Positions 1-7,091 are shown, counted from the first letter of the stretch. The stretch: 21,900 bases of DNA from JADJQU01 sp035490315 (GCA_035490315.1 DATHET010000176.1:1-21900); one strand, 5' to 3'. Translations and numbers: made by a program. The notes: generated from the letters alone by a model not told the origin.

Positions 1-189
1 GCGGCCGCCATCGACGTCGGATTGGACCAGGCTCTCGCGCGCGGCTTCGCGAAGGCCCAGGACGCGGGGCAGACGGCTCGCAGGCGGAATCTGGCGAGCC
101 GCTTCACCTGGAAAGCCAATGCGTGCTCAACGCTTCGCGTGTACGAGCAGATCGCTCGGCGCGGAACTCAGAGCGCGCTGGTGTCGTAG
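1..189 (+). CDS. Glycosyltransferase, C-terminal fragment (5' end outside window)
   Basis: Frame 1 is open from the first base to a TAG at 187-189, giving 62 residues of a protein that starts outside the window. The tail SRFTWKANACSTLRVYEQIA resembles the end of GT-B fold, family-4 type glycosyltransferases, where a 'F-(S/T)-W-x3-A-x3-L-x-V-Y' helix closes the protein. Such enzymes transfer a sugar from a nucleotide-sugar donor, usually in polysaccharide or glycolipid synthesis. The catalytic region is not visible, so donor and acceptor cannot be named. The last 22 bases overlap, tail to tail, the 3' end of the minus-strand membrane protein gene. The frame is clear; the family call rests only on this C-terminal helix. 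Confidence 0.6.
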   Translation, partial: AAAIDVGLDQALARGFAKAQDAGQTARRRNLASRFTWKANACSTLRVYEQIARRGTQSALVS

Positions 190-1010
190 GTCCTGAACGA
201 GAGGGCGACGGCGATCGCGATCGGAACCGCGATCAAGGCGATCTTCATCCAGGGCTTTTTCACGAAGGGCAGGACACCGAGCGCCGGCGCGAGGCCGACC
301 AACGCGAAGAGCCAGACCGAGTAGCCCATGCTCGAGTACTCGAGGCTCAGGAAGACCAGGCACGAGAGGATCACCGCCACCGGCGTGAGCGCTCCAGCCA
401 GGCCCTTCACCGAAGGCCGCAGGAGGCAGGCGACGATCAAGGCGCCGAGCGTCCCGGCGAGCGCGCCGCCGATCTGCGCCAGCTTCATGCTGTGCGCGAG
501 CAGCACCATGACAGCGCTCGCCGTGCTCACCATCCACAGCGCCGCCGAGCCGACCCCCGCGCTCAGGAATGGAAACACGCTGCGCCACAGGCTGATCGCG
601 ATCACCGGCGTGCCGACGTACAGCGCCAGGCGGTTGGTGTCGACGCCGGGGCCGGCGTGGAGGATCAGCTTGCGCAGCACGAGTCCCATCGCGACTCCGC
701 AAGCAGCGATTCGCAGCAGCGCGGCGACGAGGAAGGTACTCGAGGCCCTCGCCTCGAGAGCGCCGAGCAAGGCCAGCGCCGGGAACACCCAGATCATCCA
801 CAGCCAGGATTCCACCGGGCGGTAGTTCCATCCGAACAGGGCGCAGAAACCCGCGAGGCTTCCCAGGCTGACCGCGATCGCCGCCGCTGGCGCGGATGCC
901 GACTTGTCGCGACGCGCGGCGGAGGAAGCGAGCTTCCAGGCGAAGAACAGGATCGTCGCGGCGACGATTCCGGGCACGAGGATGCCGATGAGCAGATCGC
1001 GCGGGTTCAT
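168..1010 (-). CDS. Polytopic inner-membrane protein of unknown function
   Basis: The 280-residue product is almost entirely hydrophobic, with about nine or ten predicted membrane segments (roughly residues 4-26, 41-60, 68-87, 92-115, 128-147, 150-175, 180-197, 203-222, 229-247 and 253-272). The connecting loops are short and there is no sizeable soluble domain. I recognise no family motif or catalytic residues, so no function is assigned. The ATG at 1008-1010 is preceded on the minus strand by a GGGGAG-type ribosome binding site about 7 nt away. That site lies inside a long GC-rich palindrome (1017-1043). The gene lies 56 bases downstream of the YceI-family gene on the same strand. It could be a distal operon member or, if the palindrome terminates transcription, a separate unit. 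Confidence 0.7.
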   Translation of the reverse strand: MNPRDLLIGILVPGIVAATILFFAWKLASSAARRDKSASAPAAAIAVSLGSLAGFCALFGWNYRPVESWLWMIWVFPALALLGALEARASSTFLVAALLRIAACGVAMGLVLRKLILHAGPGVDTNRLALYVGTPVIAISLWRSVFPFLSAGVGSAALWMVSTASAVMVLLAHSMKLAQIGGALAGTLGALIVACLLRPSVKGLAGALTPVAVILSCLVFLSLEYSSMGYSVWLFALVGLAPALGVLPFVKKPWMKIALIAVPIAIAVALSFRTYDTSAL

Positions 1011-1016
1011 GGAGTC

Positions 1017-1043
1017 GCTCCCCGCGCCACTGGCGCGGGGAGC
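1017..1043 (-). terminator. 27-base near-perfect palindrome between yceI-like gene and membrane-protein gene
   Basis: Two 13-base arms (1017-1029 and 1031-1043) are perfectly complementary around a single central base. In RNA this would make a roughly 11-12 bp, almost pure G-C stem with a tiny loop. It begins 23 bases after the stop of the YceI-like gene, in the position of a terminator, but no U-run follows on the minus strand. It also contains the likely ribosome binding site of the downstream gene and ends 6 bases before its ATG, so it could equally limit translation. The structure is seen directly; its role is inferred. Confidence 0.4.
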
Positions 1044-1066
1044 GCGGGATCAGTTTCGCGAGACGG

Positions 1067-1669
1067 CTACTTGGCGGCGCACTCGATGCCGGCCATCACC
1101 GTGATCTCGTCCCCAAGTGTGTCGAGCGCTTCCTTCATGCCGAAATCCGAGCGCTTGACCTTGAACGTCACGTCGAAGCCCGCGCGCTTGCCCATGATCG
1201 TGTCCGCCGTGCCCACCATGTCGACCACGACGCTCAGCGGTTTCGTGACTCCGTGCAGCGTCAGGTCGCCGTCCACCTTCCACTTCTTGTCGCCGTCTTT
1301 CTTCGCCGACTTGGACACGAACTTGATCTCCGGAAATTCCTTCGCGTTGAAGAAGTCCGGGCTCATCAGGTGCTTGTTGCGGTCGTCGTTGTTCGTGTCG
1401 ACGCTGTCCGTGGGGATCGTGAGCTCGACTTTCGACTCGGCGGGCTTCTCGTCGTTCATCACCACGGTTCCGGTCAGCTTGTTGAACCGGCCGTAGAAAT
1501 TGGAGACTCCCACGTGCAGCACCTTGAAGACCACGGCGCTGTGCACGGCGTCGACTTCCCAGGTGGCGGGAGCCAGGCTCGGAAGCGGCGCAACCGGGGC
1601 AGGGCTCGCGGCGCTGAGAGCGAAGGGAACAGCGAGACAACCTGCTGCAATGAGTGCGATGAGTTTCAT
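1067..1669 (-). CDS. YceI-family secreted lipocalin-like protein
   Basis: The 200-residue protein has an N-terminal signal peptide (Lys2, hydrophobic core to about residue 20, likely cleavage after the ALSAAS region). A full YceI domain follows, starting at TWEVDAVHSAVVFKVLHVGV. Family hallmarks include the opening 'W-x-[VI]-D-x-x-H-S' strand, the 'F-x-x-[FY]-x-G' turn, the FFNAKEFPEIKF segment and the 'DLTLHGVTKPL' strand. YceI proteins are periplasmic beta-barrel lipocalin-like folds that bind polyisoprenoids or similar lipophilic molecules; some are induced by acid or osmotic stress. Length is normal for the family. It lies 28 bases downstream of the peroxiredoxin gene on the same strand and is probably co-transcribed, suggesting a stress or envelope-maintenance unit. 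No good ribosome binding site is visible. The ligand is unknown. Confidence 0.9.
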   Translation of the reverse strand: MKLIALIAAGCLAVPFALSAASPAPVAPLPSLAPATWEVDAVHSAVVFKVLHVGVSNFYGRFNKLTGTVVMNDEKPAESKVELTIPTDSVDTNNDDRNKHLMSPDFFNAKEFPEIKFVSKSAKKDGDKKWKVDGDLTLHGVTKPLSVVVDMVGTADTIMGKRAGFDVTFKVKRSDFGMKEALDTLGDEITVMAGIECAAK

Positions 1670-1697
1670 GTCGTGACTTTGTTGGAATCCTCGGGGA

Positions 1698-2150
1698 CTA
1701 TTTGAGCTTCTTGACCGCGTCGACGACCGCCTTCATGTCGCGCGCCTCGCCGGTCTTCTCCTGGACCTGCACGAAGGCGACCTTGCCCTGCTTGTCGACG
1801 ACGACCGTGGCGCGGTGGCTGATGAAACCCGCCGGGTGCACCAGGTCGTACTTGCGCGTGACGTCGAGCATCGGATCCGCGAGCAGCTCGTGGGTCAGGT
1901 GATTCGCCTTCTTCCAGGCCTTGTGCGACCAGGTCGAATCGCGCGAGAGGCCGACGACCGTCGTGCCGGGAATGTCGAAGGTCTTGTCGTTGGAGATGCT
2001 GCAGTTCTCCTTCTCGCAGGTCGGGCTCCAGTCGAGCGGATACCACATCAGCACGACGTTTTCGCCGCGGTGATCGGAGAGTTTCCAATCCTTCTCGTCC
2101 TGGGTCTTGAGCGTGAAGTCAGGTGCCGTGTCGCCGGTGTGGATGGCCAT
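1698..2150 (-). CDS. Peroxiredoxin, AhpC/TSA family (Bcp-like, atypical 2-Cys)
   Basis: The 150-residue thioredoxin-fold peroxidase reduces H2O2 and organic hydroperoxides. The sequence opens with the family signature GDTAPDFTLKTQ and carries the active-site loop YPLDWSPTC, matching 'P-x3-[TS]-x2-C', with peroxidatic Cys45. A second cysteine, Cys50, sits five residues later, as in E. coli Bcp, which suggests an atypical two-Cys mechanism with an intramolecular disulfide. The 'SRDSTWSHKAW' and 'HPAGFISHRATVVVDK' segments are also typical. There is no signal peptide, so it is cytoplasmic. It begins 93 bases after the pterin dehydratase gene and is followed by the YceI-like gene. Length matches the family. 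An AhpE-like 1-Cys mechanism is the alternative. Confidence 0.93.
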   Translation of the reverse strand: MAIHTGDTAPDFTLKTQDEKDWKLSDHRGENVVLMWYPLDWSPTCEKENCSISNDKTFDIPGTTVVGLSRDSTWSHKAWKKANHLTHELLADPMLDVTRKYDLVHPAGFISHRATVVVDKQGKVAFVQVQEKTGEARDMKAVVDAVKKLK

Positions 2151-2243
2151 GATTCAGGATGGGGTTGAAGAGAGGGAGCGAGACGCCGCGCGCGGCGCCT
2201 GAATGGGATTTGGGGAGAGCACTCTAGAGCCCGACTCGCGACT

Positions 2244-2585
2244 CTAGAAGCTCGATTCCCGCGCCAGCTGGTCGATTCTCGCCGCCAGCACGAAGTCGTT
2301 CATCGACAGACCGCCGACCGAGTGCGTCGAGAGCGCGACCTCGAGCTTGCCGTAGCCGAGCTCCATGTCGGGATGGTGGTCCTCGGCCTGGGCCAGCGCG
2401 CCGATGCGTCCGGCGAGCGCGACGAGCTGCGGGTATTGCTTGGACTCGATGCGGCGCACGAGCAGCGGCCCGCTGTGGATCCGCCAGGCCGGCTCGATCT
2501 GGGCGAGCAGCGTGCCGAGCTCCGGCCCCGCCAGCGGCGGCGTCTCTTTTCCAAGCGCGCGACAATGTTGTTCAGCGAGTTTCAT
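2244..2585 (-). CDS. phhB: Pterin-4a-carbinolamine dehydratase
   Basis: The 113-residue protein dehydrates 4a-hydroxytetrahydrobiopterin to quinonoid dihydropterin, the recycling step after pterin-dependent aromatic amino-acid hydroxylation. The family signature is intact: AEDHHPDME (His70 and His71), STHSVGGLSMNDF (His88), then the AARID helix. These three histidines correspond to the active-site trio of the family. The ATG at 2583-2585 has a GAGGA ribosome binding site about 7 nt upstream. The gene starts 10 bases after the stop of the outer-membrane-type gene and is probably co-transcribed with it. No phenylalanine hydroxylase or pterin synthesis gene is in the window. Some homologues are thought to act in other pterin pathways, so the physiological partner is open. 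Confidence 0.93.
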   Translation of the reverse strand: MKLAEQHCRALGKETPPLAGPELGTLLAQIEPAWRIHSGPLLVRRIESKQYPQLVALAGRIGALAQAEDHHPDMELGYGKLEVALSTHSVGGLSMNDFVLAARIDQLARESSF

Positions 2586-2595
2586 GCTTTTGTCC

Positions 2596-3207
2596 TCAGA
2601 GAGAAAAAGTTGCCGACAATCCGACGAGAACCTCGTCGAGGTCGCTGTCCCGGAAATCGTAATAGCGGATGAACGGGCCCATGCGCCCGCTTTCGTCGAA
2701 CCAGAAGTCGAGGCCGCCGCCGACGTAGCTGCCGCCTCCGTTCTGCTCGATATCGGGCTCGTCGCTGGAGTTCTCGTCGCGAATGTAGACGCCGCCGTCG
2801 GCCCACAGCGTGGCGCGCAACGGGGCTGGCGACTCGAGCGCCACGCGGACTCCCAGGTTCCAGCGCGCCACGGAGAGCTTGGGATCGCTGCTCGTGCCGC
2901 TCACCTGCTCGACCTCGTGCCGCGACCAGACCACGCCGATCTCGAAGCCCGCGCGCACGACCTGCGTCGCGAAGACGTCGTAGCCGCCTTCCAGCGTGAA
3001 GGCCGCGGAGTCGTCGACCAGGTCCTCGTCGGACCCGCGCCGATCGACGCTCGAGACGGCGACGGAGAGCCATTCGCGGCTTTCTTCGCGCCGGTGCTGG
3101 TCGTAGTTGCGCCAGTCCTCTTCCATCTCGCGCGGAGCCTGCGCGACCGCCACGCAGGCATCCAGCCCGGCGGTGGCGACGGCGAAGCAGAGCAGCGCGC
3201 GCTTCAC
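2596..3207 (-). CDS. Secreted outer-membrane beta-barrel-type protein, unknown function
   Basis: The 203-residue product starts at a GTG (3205-3207) that overlaps the stop of the upstream aldo/keto reductase as GTGA, which favours this start. An N-terminal signal peptide (KR, hydrophobic stretch, AVAQA cleavage-like site near residue 24) leads into alternating polar/hydrophobic strands. Examples are 'WLSVAVSSVDRR', 'VVRAGFEIGVVWSRHE' and 'GSYVGGGLDFWFDESG'. The C-terminus is 'VGLSATFSL', with Phe third from the end among aromatic and aliphatic residues, as in many small barrels. The number of amphipathic strands suggests an 8-stranded barrel. A longer open frame upstream simply runs through the reductase gene in another frame. 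I recognise no specific family. Confidence 0.65.
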   Translation of the reverse strand: MKRALLCFAVATAGLDACVAVAQAPREMEEDWRNYDQHRREESREWLSVAVSSVDRRGSDEDLVDDSAAFTLEGGYDVFATQVVRAGFEIGVVWSRHEVEQVSGTSSDPKLSVARWNLGVRVALESPAPLRATLWADGGVYIRDENSSDEPDIEQNGGGSYVGGGLDFWFDESGRMGPFIRYYDFRDSDLDEVLVGLSATFSL

Positions 3208-4154
3208 GGCTCGAGCACCGGGCACAAGCGATCGAGCTCGGCCATCACCTGCTTGTCGAGTCGGTCCTTGACCTCGAGGGCGCCAAGGTTTTCCTCCAGC
3301 TGCTCCTTGCGCGAGACGCCGAGGATCACCGAGCTGACGCGCGGATTTTTTAGGCACCAGGCGATCGAGAGCTGCGCGGGCGTGCAGCCCAGGGCTTTGG
3401 CGACTTTCGCCACACCGCGAGCGCGCACCAGGCTCTCCTCGGTGCGCGAGGCCCGCAGCCACTCGATCAAGTCCAGGCGCGAGCCCTTGGGAATGGCGTT
3501 GTCGTATTTTCCGGTGAGCAATCCGCTGGCGAGCGGGCTCCAGGTCGTGGTGCCCATGCCGTAGCGCTCGAACAAGGGCTCGAACTCGCGCTCGACGCGG
3601 TGGCGCCAGAGCAGGTTGTACTGCGGTTGCTCGACCGCCGGCGCCGCGGCGTTGCACTCGCGTGCGATGCGCTGAGCCTCCGTGATCTGATCGGCCGACC
3701 ATTCCGAGGTGCCCCAGTAGAAGGCCTTGCCCTGGCGGATCAGCACGTCCATCGCGCGCACCGTCTCCTCGATCGGCGTGTTCGCATCCGGGCGGTGGCA
3801 GAACAGGAGGTCGACGTAATCGAGGCGCAGGCGCTCGAGCGAAGCGTTCGTGCCTTCGACCAGGTGCTTCCAGGAAAGCCCGGAATCGTTGGGCCCCGAG
3901 CCGCCGTGGAAGATCTTGGTCGAGACCACCACGTCGCTGCGACGGAAGTCCTTGAGCACCTCGCCCATCAAGCTCTCCGCCGCTCCGGCCGCGTAGCCCT
4001 CGGCGTTGTCGAAGAAATTGACGCCCGCGTCGAAGGCCCGGCGCATGATCGCGCGCGTCGCCGCGAAATCGGTCTGGCGGCTGAACGTGATCCACGAGCC
4101 GAACGAAAGCTCGGAAAGTTTCAGCCCGGACTTGCCCATGCGGTTGTATTGCAT
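3204..4154 (-). CDS. Aldo/keto reductase (Kv-beta/AKR6-like)
   Basis: The 316-residue TIM-barrel enzyme reduces aldehydes or ketones with NADPH. The catalytic tetrad is visible: Asp49 and Tyr54 in NFFDNAEGYA, Lys80 in VVVSTKIF and His120 in DLLFCHRPD. The opening 'MQYNRMGKSGLKLSELSFG' and the FDNAEGYAAGAAE loop fit the voltage-gated potassium channel beta-subunit-like branch of the family. The C-terminal 'SSVILGVSRKEQLEENL' is the usual cofactor-phosphate-binding strand and helix. I chose the ATG at 4152-4154 because family homology begins there; the frame stays open to 4310 with unrelated residues. The gene is divergent from thiD across 73 bases and overlaps the next gene by 4 bases. The substrate is unknown. 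Confidence 0.92.
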   Translation of the reverse strand: MQYNRMGKSGLKLSELSFGSWITFSRQTDFAATRAIMRRAFDAGVNFFDNAEGYAAGAAESLMGEVLKDFRRSDVVVSTKIFHGGSGPNDSGLSWKHLVEGTNASLERLRLDYVDLLFCHRPDANTPIEETVRAMDVLIRQGKAFYWGTSEWSADQITEAQRIARECNAAAPAVEQPQYNLLWRHRVEREFEPLFERYGMGTTTWSPLASGLLTGKYDNAIPKGSRLDLIEWLRASRTEESLVRARGVAKVAKALGCTPAQLSIAWCLKNPRVSSVILGVSRKEQLEENLGALEVKDRLDKQVMAELDRLCPVLEP

Positions 4155-4227
4155 GGCGCAGAGTTTAGCGGCTTCTGCTCGCCGTCCGCAGCCTTGCGGG
4201 TGGCCCGGGGTGCTCCCGCGCGTCAAG

Positions 4228-5058
4228 ATGTCCGACCGAATGGCTCCGCTGCGCGTTCCCCCCATCGCCCTCACGATCGCGGGGTCCGATTCGAGCGGCG
4301 GCGCCGGCATCCAGGCGGATCTGAAGACCTTCGCGGCCCTCGAGGTCTACGGCGCTAGCGTGATCACCGCGCTGACCGCGCAGAACACGCAGGGCGTGCG
4401 CGCGATCCACGACGTCCCGGCCGCCTTCGTGCGCCAGCAGATCGACGCGGTGTTCGAGGACCTCGCGCCGCGAGCGACGAAGATCGGCATGGTTTCGCGC
4501 GCCGAGACGATCCGCGAAGTCGCCGCGGCCTTGCGCGCGCAAGGAGCGAAGAACGTGGTGCTCGATCCGGTGATGATCGCCAAGGGCGGTGCCTCGCTGC
4601 TCGAGCCCGCGGCCTTGACGGCGCTGATGGAGGAATTGATCGGCCTGTCCGCGGTGCTGACTCCGAACCTGCCCGAGGCCGCCGCGCTGCTCGGGATCGA
4701 GCTTGCGGAAATCGAACGCGCTCCGCAGACGGCTTGCGAGCGTCTCCTGTCACTCGGCGCGAAGTCGGTCGTGCTCAAGGGCGGCCATGCCGGCGGCTCG
4801 CACAGCGACGACCTGTTCTTCGACGGGAAGACCTGGGAGCGCCTGCCGGCGAAGCGCATCCTGACCGAGAACACGCATGGGACCGGCTGCACGTTTTCGG
4901 CGGCGATCGCCGCGGCCCTCGCGCACGGCTTGACGCCGCTCGAAAGCGTGCGCGAAGCCAAGGCCTACGTCACGCGCGCGATCGAGGCCGGCTCGCACTG
5001 GCGAGTCGGGCGCGGCCACGGGCCGGTGCAGCACTTCCACGCATGGTGGAAGCGCTGA
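4228..5058 (+). CDS. thiD: Hydroxymethylpyrimidine/phosphomethylpyrimidine kinase
   Basis: The 276-residue ribokinase-fold enzyme phosphorylates HMP and then HMP-phosphate to HMP-pyrophosphate for thiamine synthesis. Visible motifs are the substrate loop AGSDSSGGAGIQAD (18-31), LDPVM (112-116), LTPNLPEA (144-151), KGGH (184-187), the anion-hole and nucleotide motif NTHGTGCTFSAA (215-226), and the ThiD-type C-terminal GRGHGPVQHF. Length is normal. ATG 4228 is taken as the start; ATG 4240 is an in-frame alternative that also keeps the whole domain. Neither has a strong ribosome binding site. No other thiamine gene is nearby and the 73-base upstream interval shows no TPP riboswitch core. A pyridoxal-kinase-like role is a less likely alternative. 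The stop is one base from the end of the convergent DUF1326 gene. Confidence 0.93.
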   Translation: MSDRMAPLRVPPIALTIAGSDSSGGAGIQADLKTFAALEVYGASVITALTAQNTQGVRAIHDVPAAFVRQQIDAVFEDLAPRATKIGMVSRAETIREVAAALRAQGAKNVVLDPVMIAKGGASLLEPAALTALMEELIGLSAVLTPNLPEAAALLGIELAEIERAPQTACERLLSLGAKSVVLKGGHAGGSHSDDLFFDGKTWERLPAKRILTENTHGTGCTFSAAIAAALAHGLTPLESVREAKAYVTRAIEAGSHWRVGRGHGPVQHFHAWWKR

Positions 5059-5059
5059 C

Positions 5060-5836
5060 TCAGTTCGTCGCCGAGGCGTGCTCGTCCGCGGGCGCCGAGC
5101 AGCTGCCGTCGAAGAAGGACAACCGCCCCAGGAAGGCCGAATTCTCCTCGGTGCGCTGGAACTCGAGGCCCAGGCGCGGCTCGCGCACGCGCCAGACCTC
5201 GGTGTAGCCGACGACGCGCTGCTTCAGCGGCACCAGCGGCTCGTACCAGACCAGGTTCGGCATCTTGCAACAGGCGCGATCGGGCATTGCCACGCCCTTC
5301 AATTCGATCCCGTCGCCGATCGCCACCGCGAAGTCTTTGCCGTTCGCGTGCACGGTGAGCGGCGCGGCTTCGACGGAGATGATCTTGCCGAGATCGCCAT
5401 GGGAGCGCTCCTTCAAGAGCTCGACGACGGCCTCGCGTTGCTCGGCGCTCGCGCCTTTGCTGACGTAGACGATGCTGCGGCGCTCTCCACCGAGCTTCAG
5501 GTTCTTGTCGCCGGCGACCAGCGCGGCCGCGCAGACTCCGCCGAGGTCGACGCCCTGAGACGAGCCGCTCTCGACCGAGATCGCCAGCAGGGCCTCGTTG
5601 CCATTGGTCATCAGCTCGCCGTTGTAATGGCAGGCGCCGGCGAACACGCTCGCCGAGCGCGCCTCGACGCAATTCGCAATCAACTTGGTGTCGGCGCTCG
5701 CCGCTTCCGCCTGGACAGGGCTCGCGCAGCAGTCGCCTCCCTGGCAGGGCAGGTGGTGCAGGGCACAGATGCCGGCGAACGCCGCGATCGTCGCGACGCC
5801 GGCCTTGATCGCGAAAGGAAGACTGAAGCTGACCAT
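5060..5836 (-). CDS. Membrane-anchored DUF1326-type protein, last gene of the pao-like operon
   Basis: The 258-residue protein begins with one hydrophobic segment (about 4-27), probably a signal anchor. A short Cys-rich linker (Cys31, Cys36, Cys37) and then a DUF1326-like domain follow. The domain begins near KLIANCVEARSASVFAGACH and includes NGNEALLAISVESGSSQGVD. Vicinal Cys189-Cys190 and Cys56, Cys69, Cys102 and Cys246 make it unusually cysteine-rich. The biochemical function of DUF1326 is unknown to me; metal or redox chemistry outside the membrane is only suggested by the cysteines. ATG 5834-5836 is chosen for its AAGGAG ribosome binding site 7 nt upstream; an in-frame extension to 5893 lacks one. 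It lies 17 bases after the 79-residue Cys-rich gene, so co-transcription is likely. Confidence 0.75.
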   Translation of the reverse strand: MVSFSLPFAIKAGVATIAAFAGICALHHLPCQGGDCCASPVQAEAASADTKLIANCVEARSASVFAGACHYNGELMTNGNEALLAISVESGSSQGVDLGGVCAAALVAGDKNLKLGGERRSIVYVSKGASAEQREAVVELLKERSHGDLGKIISVEAAPLTVHANGKDFAVAIGDGIELKGVAMPDRACCKMPNLVWYEPLVPLKQRVVGYTEVWRVREPRLGLEFQRTEENSAFLGRLSFFDGSCSAPADEHASATN

Positions 5837-5853
5837 GTCGAGACTCCTTGGTT

Positions 5854-6093
5854 TCAGGCGAGCGGCTCTTCGGATCCAGCGGCCTTGTAGCATGCGCGTC
5901 CGGCCTGACAGCTCTCCGGATCGACGCCATCGTCATCCGGCCCGAGCCGCATTTGCGTCCGCGCGCACCAGCAATCGTTGCTGGCGTCCAGAAGGTCCGC
6001 CGGAACCAACGCCGGCAGCTTCAGGAAATAGTACTTCTTGCTGCGCAGTGCACTGCAGAAAGGACTGATCAGCTTCGAAAGGGAGGCGTCCAT
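5854..6093 (-). CDS. Small Cys-rich protein (79 aa), unknown function
   Basis: This short gene sits 8 bases after the FAD-subunit stop and 17 bases before the DUF1326 gene. Its AGGAG ribosome binding site 6 nt before the ATG argues that it is real. There is no signal peptide or membrane segment. The N-terminal half is basic and aromatic (RSKKYYFLKLPALVPADLLD). The second half has a compact cysteine pattern: CWC (Cys41, Cys43), then 'RTQMRLGPDDDGVDPESC' ending at Cys62, and Cys68 in GRACY. The C-x-C plus C-x5-C spacing could bind a metal or form disulfides. I do not recognise a named family. Context suggests an accessory factor for the molybdo-flavoenzyme, for example in assembly, cofactor insertion or electron transfer. 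That is inference. Confidence 0.7.
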   Translation of the reverse strand: MDASLSKLISPFCSALRSKKYYFLKLPALVPADLLDASNDCWCARTQMRLGPDDDGVDPESCQAGRACYKAAGSEEPLA

Positions 6094-6101
6094 GGGGTCT
6101 C

Positions 6102-7091
6102 CTAGGCGCCGAGCTGCGCCAGGGCGCGCTCGATGAGGTTCTTGGTCAGGGCCACCTTGTACTCGTTGTCACTCAGCGGCTCGGCCCGGCGCAGGGCCAG
6201 CTCGGCCGCTTCCTTCCTCGACGCGGGGTCGTTCTTTTTCCCGACCAGCTTCTCCTCGGCCTGCGGGACCCGCCAGGGGATCGTGGCCACCCCGCCGAGC
6301 ACCAGGCGCGCGAAGCGGATGACCTCCTTGTCGACTGAAATCCCCGCGGCCACGGAGGCCAGGGCGAAGTCGAAGGAGCCGCGCTCCTTGAACTTGATGT
6401 AGGTGCTACGCCACCCGGCCGGCGGCGCGGGGATCTTGACGTGGGTCAGGATCTCGTCGGGCTCGAGCACGGTCTCGCGCGTCACGTCGCCCTCGCTGGG
6501 CAGGGTGTAGTACTTCTCGAGCAGCACGGAGCGGCTCGAGCCCTTCTTCACGAGGACGACCTCCGCTCCCGCGCAGATCAAAGCCGGCGCGAGATCCGAG
6601 GGATGCACGATGTACGAAGGTCCCCCGCCGAGGATCGCGTTGTACTTGTTGAGACCTTCCTTGGAGAAGCACTCGGTCCCGCCCTTCTTCAAGCACTTCG
6701 CGCCCTCGTGGCGGTAGTACCAGCAGCGCGGCCGCTGGTTCAAGTTGCCGCCGACCGTTCCGACGTTGCGGATCTGCGTCGAAGCGACCGACGCGGCGGC
6801 TTCGCTGACCACGGTCAGCTTCGATTGGATGCGCAGGTCCTCGGCCAGGGCCGCGATCGTGACCAGCGCGCCGATGGTGACGGTGCCCGCGGCGTCGACC
6901 TCGATGCGATCGAGGTCGGGCAATCGCTTCAAGTCGATCAATTGATCGGGCTCGGCGAGGTGCTCCTTCATCTCGGTGTACAGGTCCTGGCCGCCGGAGA
7001 CCACGCGCACGCGGTCGCGATTTTCTTTCTTCGGCAGGAGCTCGAGCACCTGGTCGAGAGTCGTCGGTCGGATCAGCTCGAATGCTTTCAC
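6102..7091 (-). CDS. Molybdo-flavoenzyme FAD-binding subunit (PaoB/YagS-like)
   Basis: The 329-residue subunit of a xanthine-oxidase-family enzyme carries FAD, which takes electrons from the [2Fe-2S] subunit. The FAD motifs are VVSGGQDLYTEMK (31-42) and TQIRNVGTVGGNL (105-117). An inserted loop QRPRCWYYRHEGAKC...C (Cys123, Cys133, Cys141) matches the region that binds a [4Fe-4S] cluster in PaoB and in the 4-hydroxybenzoyl-CoA reductase beta subunit. Only three closely spaced cysteines are visible there. The start is the GTG at 7089-7091, which overlaps the stop of the molybdenum-subunit gene as GTGA and has a GGGAGG ribosome binding site about 6 nt upstream. The frame stays open far upstream, but only as a shadow of the preceding gene. 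Confidence 0.92.
   Translation of the reverse strand: MKAFELIRPTTLDQVLELLPKKENRDRVRVVSGGQDLYTEMKEHLAEPDQLIDLKRLPDLDRIEVDAAGTVTIGALVTIAALAEDLRIQSKLTVVSEAAASVASTQIRNVGTVGGNLNQRPRCWYYRHEGAKCLKKGGTECFSKEGLNKYNAILGGGPSYIVHPSDLAPALICAGAEVVLVKKGSSRSVLLEKYYTLPSEGDVTRETVLEPDEILTHVKIPAPPAGWRSTYIKFKERGSFDFALASVAAGISVDKEVIRFARLVLGGVATIPWRVPQAEEKLVGKKNDPASRKEAAELALRRAEPLSDNEYKVALTKNLIERALAQLGA

Noticed and set aside
123..1496. Plus-strand open frame of 457 codons over the membrane-protein and YceI-like genes
   Set aside because: The composition is Arg/Asp/Glu-rich and it is antisense to two convincing genes.
1067..1669. Lipoprotein signal in the YceI-like protein (Cys11)
   Set aside because: The Cys is too close to the N-terminus and the preceding residues do not form a good lipobox; a normal signal peptide fits better.
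2184..2197. GC-only palindrome between the phhB and peroxiredoxin genes
   Set aside because: A 14-base alternating GC stretch cannot form a good hairpin with a loop and has no T-run; not called as a terminator.
2221..2248. Direct repeat of ACTCTAGA near the end of phhB
   Set aside because: Eight bases with no further symmetry or context; likely chance.
4155..4227. Possible TPP riboswitch before thiD
   Set aside because: The interval is only 73 bases and lacks the CUGAGA-type core and the overall layout of a THI element.
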